Shown here piece after piece: positions 23,766-32,146 of a stretch of 64,000 bases of DNA (position 1 is its first letter; each line of letters starts with the position of its first letter). A model generated the notes under the pieces. It saw nothing but the letters and a program-made list of their open reading frames with translations. It did no database searches and was not told the origin of the DNA. Both the position numbers and the translations under genes were made by a program. Source of the stretch: Saccharopolyspora shandongensis (GTDB taxonomy: Bacteria > Actinomycetota > Actinomycetes > Mycobacteriales > Pseudonocardiaceae); NCBI RefSeq assembly GCF_900106995.1, contig NZ_FNOK01000019.1, positions 1-64,000 of the forward strand. The letters run 5' to 3'.

Positions 23766-23778
23766 GACAAAGCTTGTC
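23766..23778. promoter_or_regulatory. Palindrome GACAAAGCTTGTC, candidate GntR operator
   Basis: Five-base arms GACAA/TTGTC around AGC form a perfect interrupted palindrome in the divergent intergenic region. FCD-type GntR proteins often bind short TTGT/ACAA palindromes. A half-match GACAAAAGTC lies about 30 bp further toward the CoA transferase. Confidence 0.5.
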
Positions 23779-23862
23779 AGCTCCGATCTGCCTGCTGTAG
23801 ACAAAAGTCAGGTGATGCCGATCACGGTATCCGGTTTCCGCCCGGATTTCTTGGAGCCGCGC

Positions 23863-25083
23863 ATGACTTCTCCCCCGGACTCCCGATCCCAGGCCCCGCT
23901 GCACGGGGTGCGCGTGGTGGAGATCGGCGCGTTCATGGCCGCGCCGTTCGCGACGATGCAACTGGCCGACCTCGGTGCCGACGTCATCAAGGTGGAAAAC
24001 CCCGCCGGCGGCGACCCGGTGCGCCAGACCGGGCCGTTCCTCGACGGCCACAGCTCCCCGTTCGTACGGCTCAACCGCAACAAGCGGTCGGTGGCGCTGG
24101 ATCTGAAGACCGACGAAGGGCGGCGGCTGCTGTGGTCACTGCTGGACACCGCGGACGTGCTGGTGGAGAACCTGCGGCCGGGCGCGCTGTCCGCGCTGGG
24201 CTTCGGCTACGACGCCGTGCACGCCCGCAGTCCGCGGCTGGTGTACGTGTCGGCGTCGGGGTGGGGGCAGGACGGGCCGCTCGCAGCTCAGCCCGGGCTG
24301 GACATCATGGCGCAGGCCCGCGCGGGCCTGATGAGCATCACCGGCCCGCCCGGCGGGGAGCCGGCCAAGGTTGGGGTGCCGATGTGCGACCTGGTGTGCG
24401 GGTTGTACTCGGCGATGGCCGCGATGGCCGCGCTGCGGGCCCGCGAGCACACCGGCGAGGGCCAGCACGTGGACGTGTCGCTGTACGAGGCGGGGGTGTC
24501 GTTCGCGGTGTGGGAGGCCGGGAACTACTTCGCCACCGGCGAGGTCGGCCGCGCGCACGGTTCGGCGCACCAGAACAGCGCGCCCTACCAGGCGGTGCGC
24601 AGCAAGGACGGGTGGGTGACCGTCGGGGCCACGACGACGAAGACCTGGCCGGCGTTCTGCCATGCCCTCGGGCTCGCCGAACTGCTCGACGACGACCGCT
24701 ACACCAGTTCCTACGACCGCTACCACCACCGCGACAGCCTCATCGCGGCCATCGAGGTGGCCACGGCGTCGCGTACGACTGCGGAGATCGTGGACGTGCT
24801 GGTGGCCGCGGGGGTGCCGTGCGCGCCGATCGCGACCATGGACCAGGTGTTCACCGACGATCACCTCGGGCAGCGCGGATTCTTCTGGGACGCGCCGCAT
24901 CCGGAGCTCGGCGAGGTGCGGCAGATCGGTTCGCCGATGCGGATGTCGGCGACCCCGGCGCGTCGCGGCGCGGCCGGGCCGGTGCTGGGCGCGCACACCG
25001 CGGAGGTCCTGGCCGAGGCCGGTGCCGGTACCGAGGAGCTGGAACGGTTGCGCGAGTCCGGGGTCATCGCCACCGGCGAGTAA
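23863..25083 (+). CDS. Class III (CaiB/BaiF) CoA transferase
   Basis: A 406-residue protein of the formyl-CoA/carnitine CoA transferase family. N-terminal GVRVVEIGAFMAAPFATMQL and LGADVIKVENPAGGDPVR, RNKRSVALDLKTDEGR, and the catalytic Asp in GQHVDVSLYEAG that forms the acyl-anhydride intermediate. ATG 23863 has GGAG seven bases upstream. It would move CoA from a donor thioester to a carboxylic acid. It heads an operon with the TctCBA importer and a crotonase-fold protein, so the acceptor is probably the imported di- or tricarboxylate. Which acid cannot be read from sequence. Confidence 0.93.
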   Translation: MTSPPDSRSQAPLHGVRVVEIGAFMAAPFATMQLADLGADVIKVENPAGGDPVRQTGPFLDGHSSPFVRLNRNKRSVALDLKTDEGRRLLWSLLDTADVLVENLRPGALSALGFGYDAVHARSPRLVYVSASGWGQDGPLAAQPGLDIMAQARAGLMSITGPPGGEPAKVGVPMCDLVCGLYSAMAAMAALRAREHTGEGQHVDVSLYEAGVSFAVWEAGNYFATGEVGRAHGSAHQNSAPYQAVRSKDGWVTVGATTTKTWPAFCHALGLAELLDDDRYTSSYDRYHHRDSLIAAIEVATASRTTAEIVDVLVAAGVPCAPIATMDQVFTDDHLGQRGFFWDAPHPELGEVRQIGSPMRMSATPARRGAAGPVLGAHTAEVLAEAGAGTEELERLRESGVIATGE

Positions 25084-25134
25084 ATCCCCTACTTCTTCCC
25101 TTTTTTTCGCGACGCAGCTCAAGGAGGAGCAGCG

Positions 25135-26112
25135 ATGCGCGTGTTGTTGCGGAGTCGCGGCGTGGTGGCCGCGTTGTGCGCGGCGGTGCTGCTGGGTGGG
25201 TGCGCCACCGGCAGCGCCGGGCAGGAAGGTTCCGGTGGGCCGCGGCCGGTGGGGAACGTGACGATGGTGGTGCCCTTCGCCGCCGGTGGCGGCAGCGACA
25301 TCGCGGGGCGCGCGATGGCCGACGGACTCGCGGGCGTGGAGCCGGGGCTGCGGGTCAACGTCGACAACCGGGAGGGCGGACAGGGCGCGGTCGGCTACTC
25401 CTACTTCCTGGCCAAGGCAGGTTCGCCGGACTACCTGCTGGCCACCGAGACGTCGCTGCTGTCGCTGCCGTTGAGCGTCGACGTGGCGTTCTCCTACCGC
25501 AGCTTCACGCCGATCATGAAGATCGGCGACGACTACACGCTGCTGGTGGCGCTGCCGGGGTCGCCGATCACCAGTTGCGCGGACGCGGTGGCGCAGAGCC
25601 GCGGGCGGCGGGTGCTGGCCGGGATTTCCGGTGCGGTAGGCCCGGATGCGGTGGTGTTCTCGCAGATGGAGCGCGTGGCCGGCGCCGATTTCGACACCGT
25701 GCCCTACGAGGGCGGCGGGGAGACGCTGGCGGCGGTGCTCGGCGGGCAGGTGGAGCTGGCGTCGCTGAATCCCAGCGAGGTCGTCGGCCAGCTGCGGGCC
25801 GGGCAGCTCAAGGCGCTGTGCGTGTTCGCCGACCAGCGCTACACCTATCCGGAGCTGGCGGGGATCCCGACGTCGGTGGAGCAGGGCGTGCCGGTGTCCA
25901 TCGCGCAGTTCCGCGGCATGATCGCGCCAGGCGGGCTCAACCCGCAGGCCGCCGAGTACTGGATCGGGGTGGCACGCCGCTTCGCCGGCTCCCCCGCCTA
26001 CACCGAGTACGTCGAGTCGGAGTTCCTGCAGCCGCGGTTGGCTTTCGGCGAGGAGTTCACCACGTACTTGCGGGACAACGAGGAGCTGCTGGCGCAGGTG
26101 GTGCGGCGATGA
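25135..26112 (+). CDS. tctC: Tripartite tricarboxylate transporter, substrate-binding lipoprotein TctC
   Basis: A 325-residue Bug-type binding protein. A lipoprotein signal (LCAAVLLGGCATG) places the cleavage before Cys, so it is membrane-anchored outside the cell. Family motifs: VTMVVPFAAGGGSDIAGRAM (carboxylate-binding loop), NREGGQGAVGYSYF, and a second ligand loop near GISGAVGPDA. ATG 25135 follows AAGGAGGAGC. It delivers a carboxylate (citrate- or dicarboxylate-like) to TctA/TctB. Its stop overlaps the tctB start (ATGA). Confidence 0.93.
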   Translation: MRVLLRSRGVVAALCAAVLLGGCATGSAGQEGSGGPRPVGNVTMVVPFAAGGGSDIAGRAMADGLAGVEPGLRVNVDNREGGQGAVGYSYFLAKAGSPDYLLATETSLLSLPLSVDVAFSYRSFTPIMKIGDDYTLLVALPGSPITSCADAVAQSRGRRVLAGISGAVGPDAVVFSQMERVAGADFDTVPYEGGGETLAAVLGGQVELASLNPSEVVGQLRAGQLKALCVFADQRYTYPELAGIPTSVEQGVPVSIAQFRGMIAPGGLNPQAAEYWIGVARRFAGSPAYTEYVESEFLQPRLAFGEEFTTYLRDNEELLAQVVRR

Positions 26113-26594
26113 GCGGGCAGCGGTCGCCGCAGGTGGCGCTCTTCGGTGGGCTTGCTTTGGTGGGCACGGGTTTCGCGGTCAGCGCGGTCGGTTACGGGGT
26201 GATGCTGCCGGAGTCGCGGATCGGGCCGGGGTTCCTGCCGCTGGTGGCTGGAGGTCTGCTGGCGGTGTTCTCGGTGCTGCTGCTGGTCGAGCAGCTGCGC
26301 CGGCCGGCCCCGGCCGCCCCGGAGGGCGGCACCGATGATTTCGGGCGAACGCCCGCGCAGCGGATGTGGATCTTGCGGCGGGTGTTCGCGCTGTTGCCCG
26401 CGGCGCTGCTGGTGGTGCCGCTGCTGGGCATGGTCACCGCGTTCGGGCTGCTGGTGCTGGTGATCTCCACCTGGCTGGAGCGGCGCAAGGTGCTGCCCTC
26501 GCTGGCGCTCTCAGCGGTGTCGGCGGCGGCGATGCACGTGATCTTCGCGGTGGTGCTGCGGGTACCGCTGCCCACCGGGGTGTTCGGGTTCTGA
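26109..26594 (+). CDS. tctB: Tripartite tricarboxylate transporter, small membrane subunit TctB
   Basis: A 161-residue protein with four hydrophobic segments (FGGLALVGTGFAVSAVGYG, GFLPLVAGGLLAVFSVLLLV, ALLPAALLVVPLLGMVTAFG, and a last one ending MHVIFAVVLRV). The GPGFLPL motif after helix 1 is typical of TctB. Its ATG overlaps the tctC stop (ATGA), and tctA follows after a 178-bp gap that contains an odd hairpin and short ORF. It is the small subunit of a secondary importer driven by an ion gradient. Confidence 0.88.
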   Translation: MSGQRSPQVALFGGLALVGTGFAVSAVGYGVMLPESRIGPGFLPLVAGGLLAVFSVLLLVEQLRRPAPAAPEGGTDDFGRTPAQRMWILRRVFALLPAALLVVPLLGMVTAFGLLVLVISTWLERRKVLPSLALSAVSAAAMHVIFAVVLRVPLPTGVFGF

Positions 26595-26623
26595 GAAACC
26601 GGAGTCGAGGCGGGAGGCCCAGC

Positions 26624-26776
26624 ATGCTCGACACGGATTCGCCGGTTTTGAAGCGGCGTCAGCCGCTTAGCCCACCCTCGCAACTCGCACCGCCGCGGGT
26701 TCTCAGATGTCGTCTGGCGAGGACAGCCCCGATGCCGCGTATTGGTAACACCTGTTTTCACCGGAGGCACAAGTGA
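26624..26776 (+). CDS. Possible 50-residue Arg-rich ORF in the tctB-tctA gap
   Basis: ATG 26624 follows GGGAGG with eight-base spacing, and the frame ends at a TGA (26774-26776) that overlaps the tctA GTG in GTGA fashion. The product (MLDTDSPVLKRRQPLSPPSQ, then RVLRCRLARTAPMPRIG) is basic and Pro-rich, with no recognisable domain. Base composition is less GC-rich at third positions than its neighbours. Either it is a coupling ORF for tctA translation or a chance frame across an intergenic element. I lean to the latter. Confidence 0.3.
   Translation: MLDTDSPVLKRRQPLSPPSQLAPPRVLRCRLARTAPMPRIGNTCFHRRHK
26651..26668. repeat. Intergenic hairpin AAGCGGC-GTCA-GCCGCTT
   Basis: A perfect 7-bp stem with a four-base loop sits inside an otherwise continuous operon. 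The 110 bp around it (26630-26745) are non-homologous to TctA/B and look like an inserted small element. Other copies in the genome would show this; I found none elsewhere in the window. Confidence 0.4.
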
Positions 26777-28290
26777 TCGACAACTTGTTGCTGGGTTTAT
26801 CCACTGCTTTCACGCCGACGAACTTGTTGTGGTGCTTCGTCGGCGTGGTGTTGGGGACCGTGATCGGGTTGCTGCCCGGGCTGGGTTCCAGCACGGGGGT
26901 GGCGATCCTGATCCCGCTGACGCTGACCGTGGAGCCGGTCACCGCGCTGATCATGCTGGCCGGGATCTACTACGGCTCGCAGTACGGCGGCACGATCACC
27001 TCGGTGCTGCTGTCCACGCCGGGCGAGGCGGCCAGCGTGGTGACCACTTTGGACGGCTATCAGATGGCGCGGCAGGGCCGCGCGGGCGCGGCGCTGGCGA
27101 TCGCGGCGATCGGGTCGTTCGCCGCGGCGATCCTGTCGCTGGTGCTGCTGGCCGCGCTCGCGCCGCCGTTCGCGCAGTTCGCGTTGCGGTTCGGGCCGCC
27201 GGAGAACCTGGCGGTGATGGTGCTGGCGCTGGTGACGATGGTGGTGCTGTCGACCGGTTCGAAGCTGCGGGCCGCGGCGATGGCCTGCGCCGGGGTGTTG
27301 CTGGCGTGCGTGGGCATCGACGCGGGCACCGGCGAGGCCCGCTACACCTTCGGCAGCATCGAGCTGCTCTCGGGCATCCCCTACATCGAGGTCGTCATCG
27401 GGTTGTTCGCCGTCGGCGAGGTGCTGTACCAGATCCGGGTGGGGGCGGCGACGCCGATCCGCGCGCGCTTCCGGGATCTGATGATCCGCCGCCGCGACAT
27501 CCGGGATTCGGCCGGCGCGATCGGCCGGGGCAGCGCGATCGGGTTCCTGCTGGGCACGCTGCCGGGCGCGGGGTCGACGCTGGCGTCGTTCCTGGCCTAC
27601 GGTCTGGAGAAGCGGGTTTCCCGGAACTCCGCGCAGTTCGGGCACGGCGCGATCCAGGGCGTCGCGGCACCGGAGAGCGCCAACAACGCCGCGGCCAACG
27701 CCAACTTCATCCCGACGCTGACGCTGGGCATTCCCGGTGGTGCGACCACGGCGGTGCTGCTGGGTGCGCTGACGGTCTACGGGGTGCAGCCGGGGCCGCT
27801 GCTGTTCGAGGAGCAGCCGGAGCTGGTGTGGGGTCTGCTGGTGTCGTTCTTCATCGGCAACGTGATCCTGCTGGTGCTCAACCTGCCGTTGGCGCCGGTG
27901 TTCGCGCAGCTGCTGCGCATCCCCTACGCCTACCTGTACCCGTTGATCCTTTTCACCAGCTTCGTCGGGGCCTACGCCATCGACAACAACGTCTTCAGCG
28001 TGTGGCTGGTGCTGATCTTCGGGGTCATCGGCTACGGCATGAAGCGCTTCGAGTTGCCGATGGCACCGCTGGTGGTCGGGGTGGTCATCGGGGCGTTGTT
28101 CGAGAAGGCGCTGGTGCAGTCCTCGGCGCTGCTGGACGGGAATCTGTGGCTGGTGCTGACCAAGCCGATCGCGGTGGTGATCCTGGCACTGGCGGTGGTG
28201 CTGCTGGCCGGCCCGGCGCTCGGCCGCCGCGCCCGGGTGTTCCTCCGGCGCGCCGCGCCGGAGCAGTCCGAAGAGGAGTCGCATGTCTGA
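26773..28290 (+). CDS. tctA: Tripartite tricarboxylate transporter, large membrane subunit TctA
   Basis: A 505-residue integral membrane protein with about 12 segments. Two signature TctA blocks are visible: VVLGTVIGLLPGLGSSTGVA near the start and GFLLGTLPGAGSTLASFLAY near residue 257, each with the PG motif of the paired substrate-binding hairpins. YYGSQYGGTITSVLLSTPGE and ESANNAAANANFIPTLTLGI are also characteristic. GTG 26773 follows CGGAGG. It is the main translocation subunit. The stop overlaps the next gene by 8 bases, so the crotonase-fold gene is in the same operon. Confidence 0.93.
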   Translation: MIDNLLLGLSTAFTPTNLLWCFVGVVLGTVIGLLPGLGSSTGVAILIPLTLTVEPVTALIMLAGIYYGSQYGGTITSVLLSTPGEAASVVTTLDGYQMARQGRAGAALAIAAIGSFAAAILSLVLLAALAPPFAQFALRFGPPENLAVMVLALVTMVVLSTGSKLRAAAMACAGVLLACVGIDAGTGEARYTFGSIELLSGIPYIEVVIGLFAVGEVLYQIRVGAATPIRARFRDLMIRRRDIRDSAGAIGRGSAIGFLLGTLPGAGSTLASFLAYGLEKRVSRNSAQFGHGAIQGVAAPESANNAAANANFIPTLTLGIPGGATTAVLLGALTVYGVQPGPLLFEEQPELVWGLLVSFFIGNVILLVLNLPLAPVFAQLLRIPYAYLYPLILFTSFVGAYAIDNNVFSVWLVLIFGVIGYGMKRFELPMAPLVVGVVIGALFEKALVQSSALLDGNLWLVLTKPIAVVILALAVVLLAGPALGRRARVFLRRAAPEQSEEESHV

Positions 28291-29056
28291 CGAGTTGCTG
28301 GTGGCCCGCGAGGGGGCCGTGCTGCAGGTGACGTTCAACCGGCCGCGGCAGCGCAACGCGATGAGCTGGGAGATGTACGACGGGCTGGTCGCCGCGTGCG
28401 AGGCCGCCGACGCTGACGACGGTATCCGGGTGCTGGTCCTGCGCGGCGCCGGGGACGAGGCGTTCGTGGCCGGCACCGACATCGCGCAGTTCACCGGGTT
28501 CACCTCCGGCGAGGACGGGGTGGCCTACGAGCAGCGGATGGAGGCGGTGCTGGAGCGGTTGGAGACCACCAGGGTGCCCACGGTCGCCGCGATCTCCGGG
28601 TTCTGCGTGGGTGCGGGCATCGCGTTGGCGGCGGCGTGCGACATCCGGGTGTCGACGACGACGGGCCGGTTCGGGGTGCCGGTGGCGCGGACGCTGGGCA
28701 ACTGCCTGTCGATGAACACCTATTCGCTGCTGGTGTTCCACCTGGGGCCGGCGCGGGCGAAGGACATGTTGTTGCGGGCGCGAATGTTCAGCGCCGACGA
28801 GGCGCATGCGGCGGGGTTCGTCGCGCGGCTGTGCGAGGTCGGTGAACTGGAGGAGACCGTGGCGGGTGTGGCCGCGCGGTTGGCGCAGCACGCGCCGTTG
28901 ACGATGTGGGCGGGCAAGGAGGCGGTGCGCCGGTTGCGGTTGGCGAACCTGCCCGACGGCGACGACCTGGTGCGCACCGTGTTCGGCAGCGAGGACTTCC
29001 GCAACGGGGTGCGCGCTTTCCTGGACAAGACGCCGCATCGCTGGACCGGCCGCTGA
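28283..29056 (+). CDS. Crotonase-superfamily (enoyl-CoA hydratase/isomerase-like) protein lacking hydratase glutamates
   Basis: A 257-residue crotonase-fold protein: VTFNRPRQRNAMSWEMYDGL at the start, the CoA/oxyanion loop GAGDEAFVAGTDIAQF, and the second oxyanion strand SGFCVGAGIALAAACD. Canonical hydratases have Glu144 and Glu164 (rat numbering). The equivalent positions here are Ala114 (GAGIALAA) and Val134 (FGVPVA), 20 residues apart as expected. Water addition by the usual mechanism is therefore unlikely; isomerase, hydrolase or decarboxylase chemistry on the CoA ester is more likely. It overlaps tctA by 8 bases and ends the CoA-transferase operon. Confidence 0.88.
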   Translation: MSDELLVAREGAVLQVTFNRPRQRNAMSWEMYDGLVAACEAADADDGIRVLVLRGAGDEAFVAGTDIAQFTGFTSGEDGVAYEQRMEAVLERLETTRVPTVAAISGFCVGAGIALAAACDIRVSTTTGRFGVPVARTLGNCLSMNTYSLLVFHLGPARAKDMLLRARMFSADEAHAAGFVARLCEVGELEETVAGVAARLAQHAPLTMWAGKEAVRRLRLANLPDGDDLVRTVFGSEDFRNGVRAFLDKTPHRWTGR

Positions 29057-29119
29057 GGGTCGCGGGCGGCGCCCGGGGGTATCCGGGGGTTGTCCGAGAT
29101 CGAGCGAGGGGGGTGGATC

Positions 29120-29914
29120 ATGACCACCATCGTGCGGGCCCATGATGTGGCGCGAACCGAGCATGCGCACGCGGCGGAGGTGCTACGGCCAGAGGTCGCG
29201 GCGATGCGGGCGGTGCTGGGCGAGTTGTCGGCCGAGGAGTGGCTGATGGCCACCGACTGCCCTCGTTGGACCGTGCGCGACGTCGTCGCCCACGTGCTCG
29301 GCAACGCCGAGGCCGCGCTCGCCCCGGATCTCATGGTGCTGCGGGCGCGGGAAGGCGCACTGCGGTATCCGCGGCTGTACCGGCTGGATGCGCTGAACGA
29401 GATGGCGGTGGACGCGTGGCGGGACCGGCAGGCCGGTGAGCTGGCGGCCGAGTTCGCGCCGTTGTGGCGGCAGGTGATCCGGGCACTGCCGGGCATGACC
29501 GAGGCGGTGCGCGGGCAGACCTTCGACACGGGTTATCCGGGGACGCTGCCGGTGGCGATGGGGTACGTGGTGGACGTGGTGCTGGCCCGCGACATGTGGA
29601 TGCACCGCGTCGACATCTGCCGGGCGACCGGGCGGGCGTTCGCCACGCACGAGCACGACCGCGGCGTGGTCGAGCAAGTGCTGCGGGATCTCGACGATGC
29701 GTGGACCGGGCCGCCGCTGGTGCTGGAGCTCACCGGTGCGGTCTCCGGTGGCTGGCAGATCGGGGCGGATGCGCCCGTGGCGACCGTGCGCGGCGATGCC
29801 GTGGGTGTGCTGCGCATGTTCTCGGGCCGCGTCGAGCCGCAGCCGGATCTGGTCGTGGAGCACGGTGACAGCGCGGTGCTGGGCGCGCTTCGCGACGCGC
29901 GGGTGCCGTTCTGA
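29120..29914 (+). CDS. Maleylpyruvate-isomerase-family mycothiol-dependent enzyme (DinB-like fold)
   Basis: A 264-residue protein. The N-terminal DinB-like bundle has the family motif WLMATDCPRWTVRDVVAHVL, with His as metal ligand and the Pro-Trp-Thr-Val element, and further conserved residues in LARDMWMHRVDICR. A C-terminal SCP2-like region (LELTGAVSGGWQIG, GDAVGVLRMFSGRV) follows. ATG 29120 has GAGGGGGGT upstream. Members use mycothiol as cofactor for isomerisation or conjugation; the substrate here is unknown. It lies 63 bp after the carboxylate operon and may be its last gene. Confidence 0.8.
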   Translation: MTTIVRAHDVARTEHAHAAEVLRPEVAAMRAVLGELSAEEWLMATDCPRWTVRDVVAHVLGNAEAALAPDLMVLRAREGALRYPRLYRLDALNEMAVDAWRDRQAGELAAEFAPLWRQVIRALPGMTEAVRGQTFDTGYPGTLPVAMGYVVDVVLARDMWMHRVDICRATGRAFATHEHDRGVVEQVLRDLDDAWTGPPLVLELTGAVSGGWQIGADAPVATVRGDAVGVLRMFSGRVEPQPDLVVEHGDSAVLGALRDARVPF

Positions 29915-29916
29915 GG

Positions 29917-30960
29917 CTAGTAGGTGCCGGCCAGTGGTGCGCCGATCTGGACGTCGAGGTACGTCACGTGGTCGGCCCCGTCGACGGGGCCTCGGCGCGC
30001 GTCGACGATCACGATGGTCCCGGCCACGATCCCGGCGAAGCTGGTTCCGGAGCGGCGGCAGTCCTCGATGCGGTCGGTGACCGCGCGGCGGACCCCCTCG
30101 GTCAGGAACGTCAGCCCACGCGGGAATTCCTGGCTGAGCAGATGCCGTTGCCGACCGCCCTCGATCCAGCTGCCGATGCCGAACTGGGCCGAGACGATCT
30201 GGTCGCCGCGCAGCGAGACCCGGAAGTAGCCGTTGGACTGGACGCGGTTGCAGGACTGCTGCGGCGGGTAGTAGCAGTCGTATCCGCCGGCCCGCAGGTC
30301 GTCGACGGCGGAGCTCATCGTCGTCGCATAGTGCTCGGCGCCGGAGGGCCAGCGCCGGACCGAGGTGTCCCGAGCGGTGACGACCAGCCCGTCCACGGCG
30401 GACAGGACGTAGTCGGCGTGCCCGTCCCGCCACGCCGTCCGCCGGACCTCGCCGTCCTGGCGCTGCGTGCGGTCGCGCTCGAAGTCGTCGGCCTCCTGCC
30501 GGATCCGGTCACCGGCGCCGGGCCAGATCGCGGACAGCGCCGGTGCCGCGGCGGCCGTGACCGGATCGTCGCCGTCGGGGGCCGTGTCGGGCAGTTGGAA
30601 CCACGCCCACGCGAGCCGGTCATCGCGGTCGAGGAGGAACTGCGCCACCTGCGAGACGACCGCGTCGGTGGTGTCGCGGTCGTCTCGGTGACCGATCCGG
30701 CACCACAGGGCGCGCCCGTCCGCGTTGGCCCGGACCTGCGCGCAGAACCAGCCGGCGTCGATCAACGGGCCGGTGACCGCTGCGGCGGTGCCGCCGGGCG
30801 AGATCGGTTCGGCCTGCGAGGTCTCCCCCGCCGCGTCGTGTTCGTACACCCCGGCCGGTGGTAACTCGGGCGGGTCGGCCGATGCGGTGCAGCCGGTCAA
30901 CGCGACCGCGCTCAGAGCGAGGCCCAGCCAGGGCGCGGCGAGGGTGCGTGATCGGCGCAT
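29917..30960 (-). CDS. Hypothetical secreted lipoprotein
   Basis: A 347-residue protein with a lipobox (LALSAVALTGCTAS), so it is exported and anchored on the membrane. The mature part has regularly spaced Cys residues (WFCAQV, LWCRIGH, DCYYPPQQSCNRV, EDCRRSG), suggesting disulfides, but no recognised domain. It ends 2 bp from the stop of the convergent mycothiol-dependent enzyme gene, leaving no room for a terminator. Function unknown. Confidence 0.8.
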   Translation of the reverse strand: MRRSRTLAAPWLGLALSAVALTGCTASADPPELPPAGVYEHDAAGETSQAEPISPGGTAAAVTGPLIDAGWFCAQVRANADGRALWCRIGHRDDRDTTDAVVSQVAQFLLDRDDRLAWAWFQLPDTAPDGDDPVTAAAAPALSAIWPGAGDRIRQEADDFERDRTQRQDGEVRRTAWRDGHADYVLSAVDGLVVTARDTSVRRWPSGAEHYATTMSSAVDDLRAGGYDCYYPPQQSCNRVQSNGYFRVSLRGDQIVSAQFGIGSWIEGGRQRHLLSQEFPRGLTFLTEGVRRAVTDRIEDCRRSGTSFAGIVAGTIVIVDARRGPVDGADHVTYLDVQIGAPLAGTY

Positions 30961-31112
30961 GAGCTCATCAAAGCAGGCGACCGAGGTGAGTTGCGGGGAT
31001 GGTCGTGCTGCTGCGTGCAGCGGCTAGAGTCGTGTCGTGCTTTGACGTAGTCGCGGCCCGCCCCGGACTCCTTCGTCCACGTGATCACAGATGACGAAGG
31101 GGTGTTTCGACG

Positions 31113-32027
31113 ATGTCTCCTGCTGTGGTGGTTCCGGCCGCGCTCGCGGCGACCCATCGCACCAGCTCCCGCGGATCCAGTTGGATCGACGGGCTTCCCG
31201 CGCTGGCCGAGCAGCGGCTGGCGGCGTGGCGCCTGCGCCCGGATGGCGCCGCCCGGCACGGCATGGTGGCTCTGGTGCTGCCGGTCGTGCGCGCCGATGG
31301 CAGCCCCGCGGTGCTGAAGTTGCAGCCGGTCACCGAGGACACCGCCGGGGAGCCGGTGGGGCTGCGGGTGTGGGGCGGGCGAGGTGCGGTGCGGCTGCTG
31401 GAGCACGATCCGGATTCGGGCAGCATGCTGCTGGAACGGCTCACGGCCACCTCGTTGTCCAGTGTGGACGATGACGTGGCGGCGACGCGGATCCTGGCCG
31501 GGCTGCTGGCGCGGTTGAGCGCCGTGCCCGCGCCGCCCGGCGTTCGGCGGTTGTCGGACATCGCGGCCGCGATGCTCACCGACGTGCCCGAGGCGTGCGC
31601 GCAGCTGTCCGATCCGGCGCAACGGCGGCTGCTGGAGCACTGCGCGGGCGTGGTCGAGGAGTTGCGCGGCGAGGCGGGCGACCGACTGCTGCACTGGGAC
31701 CTGCATTACGACAATGTTCTTGCGGCGCAACGGGAACCGTGGCTGGCCATCGACCCGCAGCCGCTGGCCGGTGACCCGTGTTTCGAACTGATGCCGGCGC
31801 TGCACAACCGGTGGGACGACGTGGTGGCCACCGGCGATGTGGCCGCGGCGGTGCGACGCCGCTTCGAGGCGATGATCGAGGTGGTGGGCCTGGATCGGCA
31901 GCGCGCGGCGGGCTGGACGCTGGGGCGGGTGCTGCAGAACTGCCTGTGGGACATCGAGGACGGCGAAACCGAGCTGAACGACGTGCAGGTCGCCGTGGCG
32001 GAGGCGCTGATCGGCTGTGGACCGTGA
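31113..32027 (+). CDS. Aminoglycoside 6-phosphotransferase (StrB/APH(6))-like kinase
   Basis: A 304-residue kinase-like protein of the aminoglycoside/hydroxyurea phosphotransferase family. The Brenner motif LLHWDLHYDNVL supplies the catalytic Asp and Asn, and LAIDPQPLAGDPCFEL the metal-binding Asp. The N-lobe has a nucleotide-binding Lys in PAVLKLQPV. Family members phosphorylate the 6-hydroxyl of streptomycin. Chromosomal copies in actinomycetes often give low-level resistance or act on other sugars, so the substrate is a guess. It is a single gene ending at a strong hairpin (32100-32131). Confidence 0.85.
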   Translation: MSPAVVVPAALAATHRTSSRGSSWIDGLPALAEQRLAAWRLRPDGAARHGMVALVLPVVRADGSPAVLKLQPVTEDTAGEPVGLRVWGGRGAVRLLEHDPDSGSMLLERLTATSLSSVDDDVAATRILAGLLARLSAVPAPPGVRRLSDIAAAMLTDVPEACAQLSDPAQRRLLEHCAGVVEELRGEAGDRLLHWDLHYDNVLAAQREPWLAIDPQPLAGDPCFELMPALHNRWDDVVATGDVAAAVRRRFEAMIEVVGLDRQRAAGWTLGRVLQNCLWDIEDGETELNDVQVAVAEALIGCGP

Positions 32028-32099
32028 CCAGGGCAGAGTGCTCGACCGCTGTTGATTCCTGGTCCTGGAGTCGGCTGGCGAGCTGGCCGTTGTGGGAGT

Positions 32100-32131
32100 G
32101 GTGCTGCCCGAGCTTCGCGGCGGGCAGCACC
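32100..32131. terminator. Bidirectional terminator between convergent genes
   Basis: GGTGCTGCCCG (32100-32110) pairs with CGGGCAGCACC (32121-32131) across a ten-base loop. It lies between the kinase stop and the methyltransferase stop. Confidence 0.75.
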
Positions 32132-32146
32132 ACGGGGCCATGTTCG

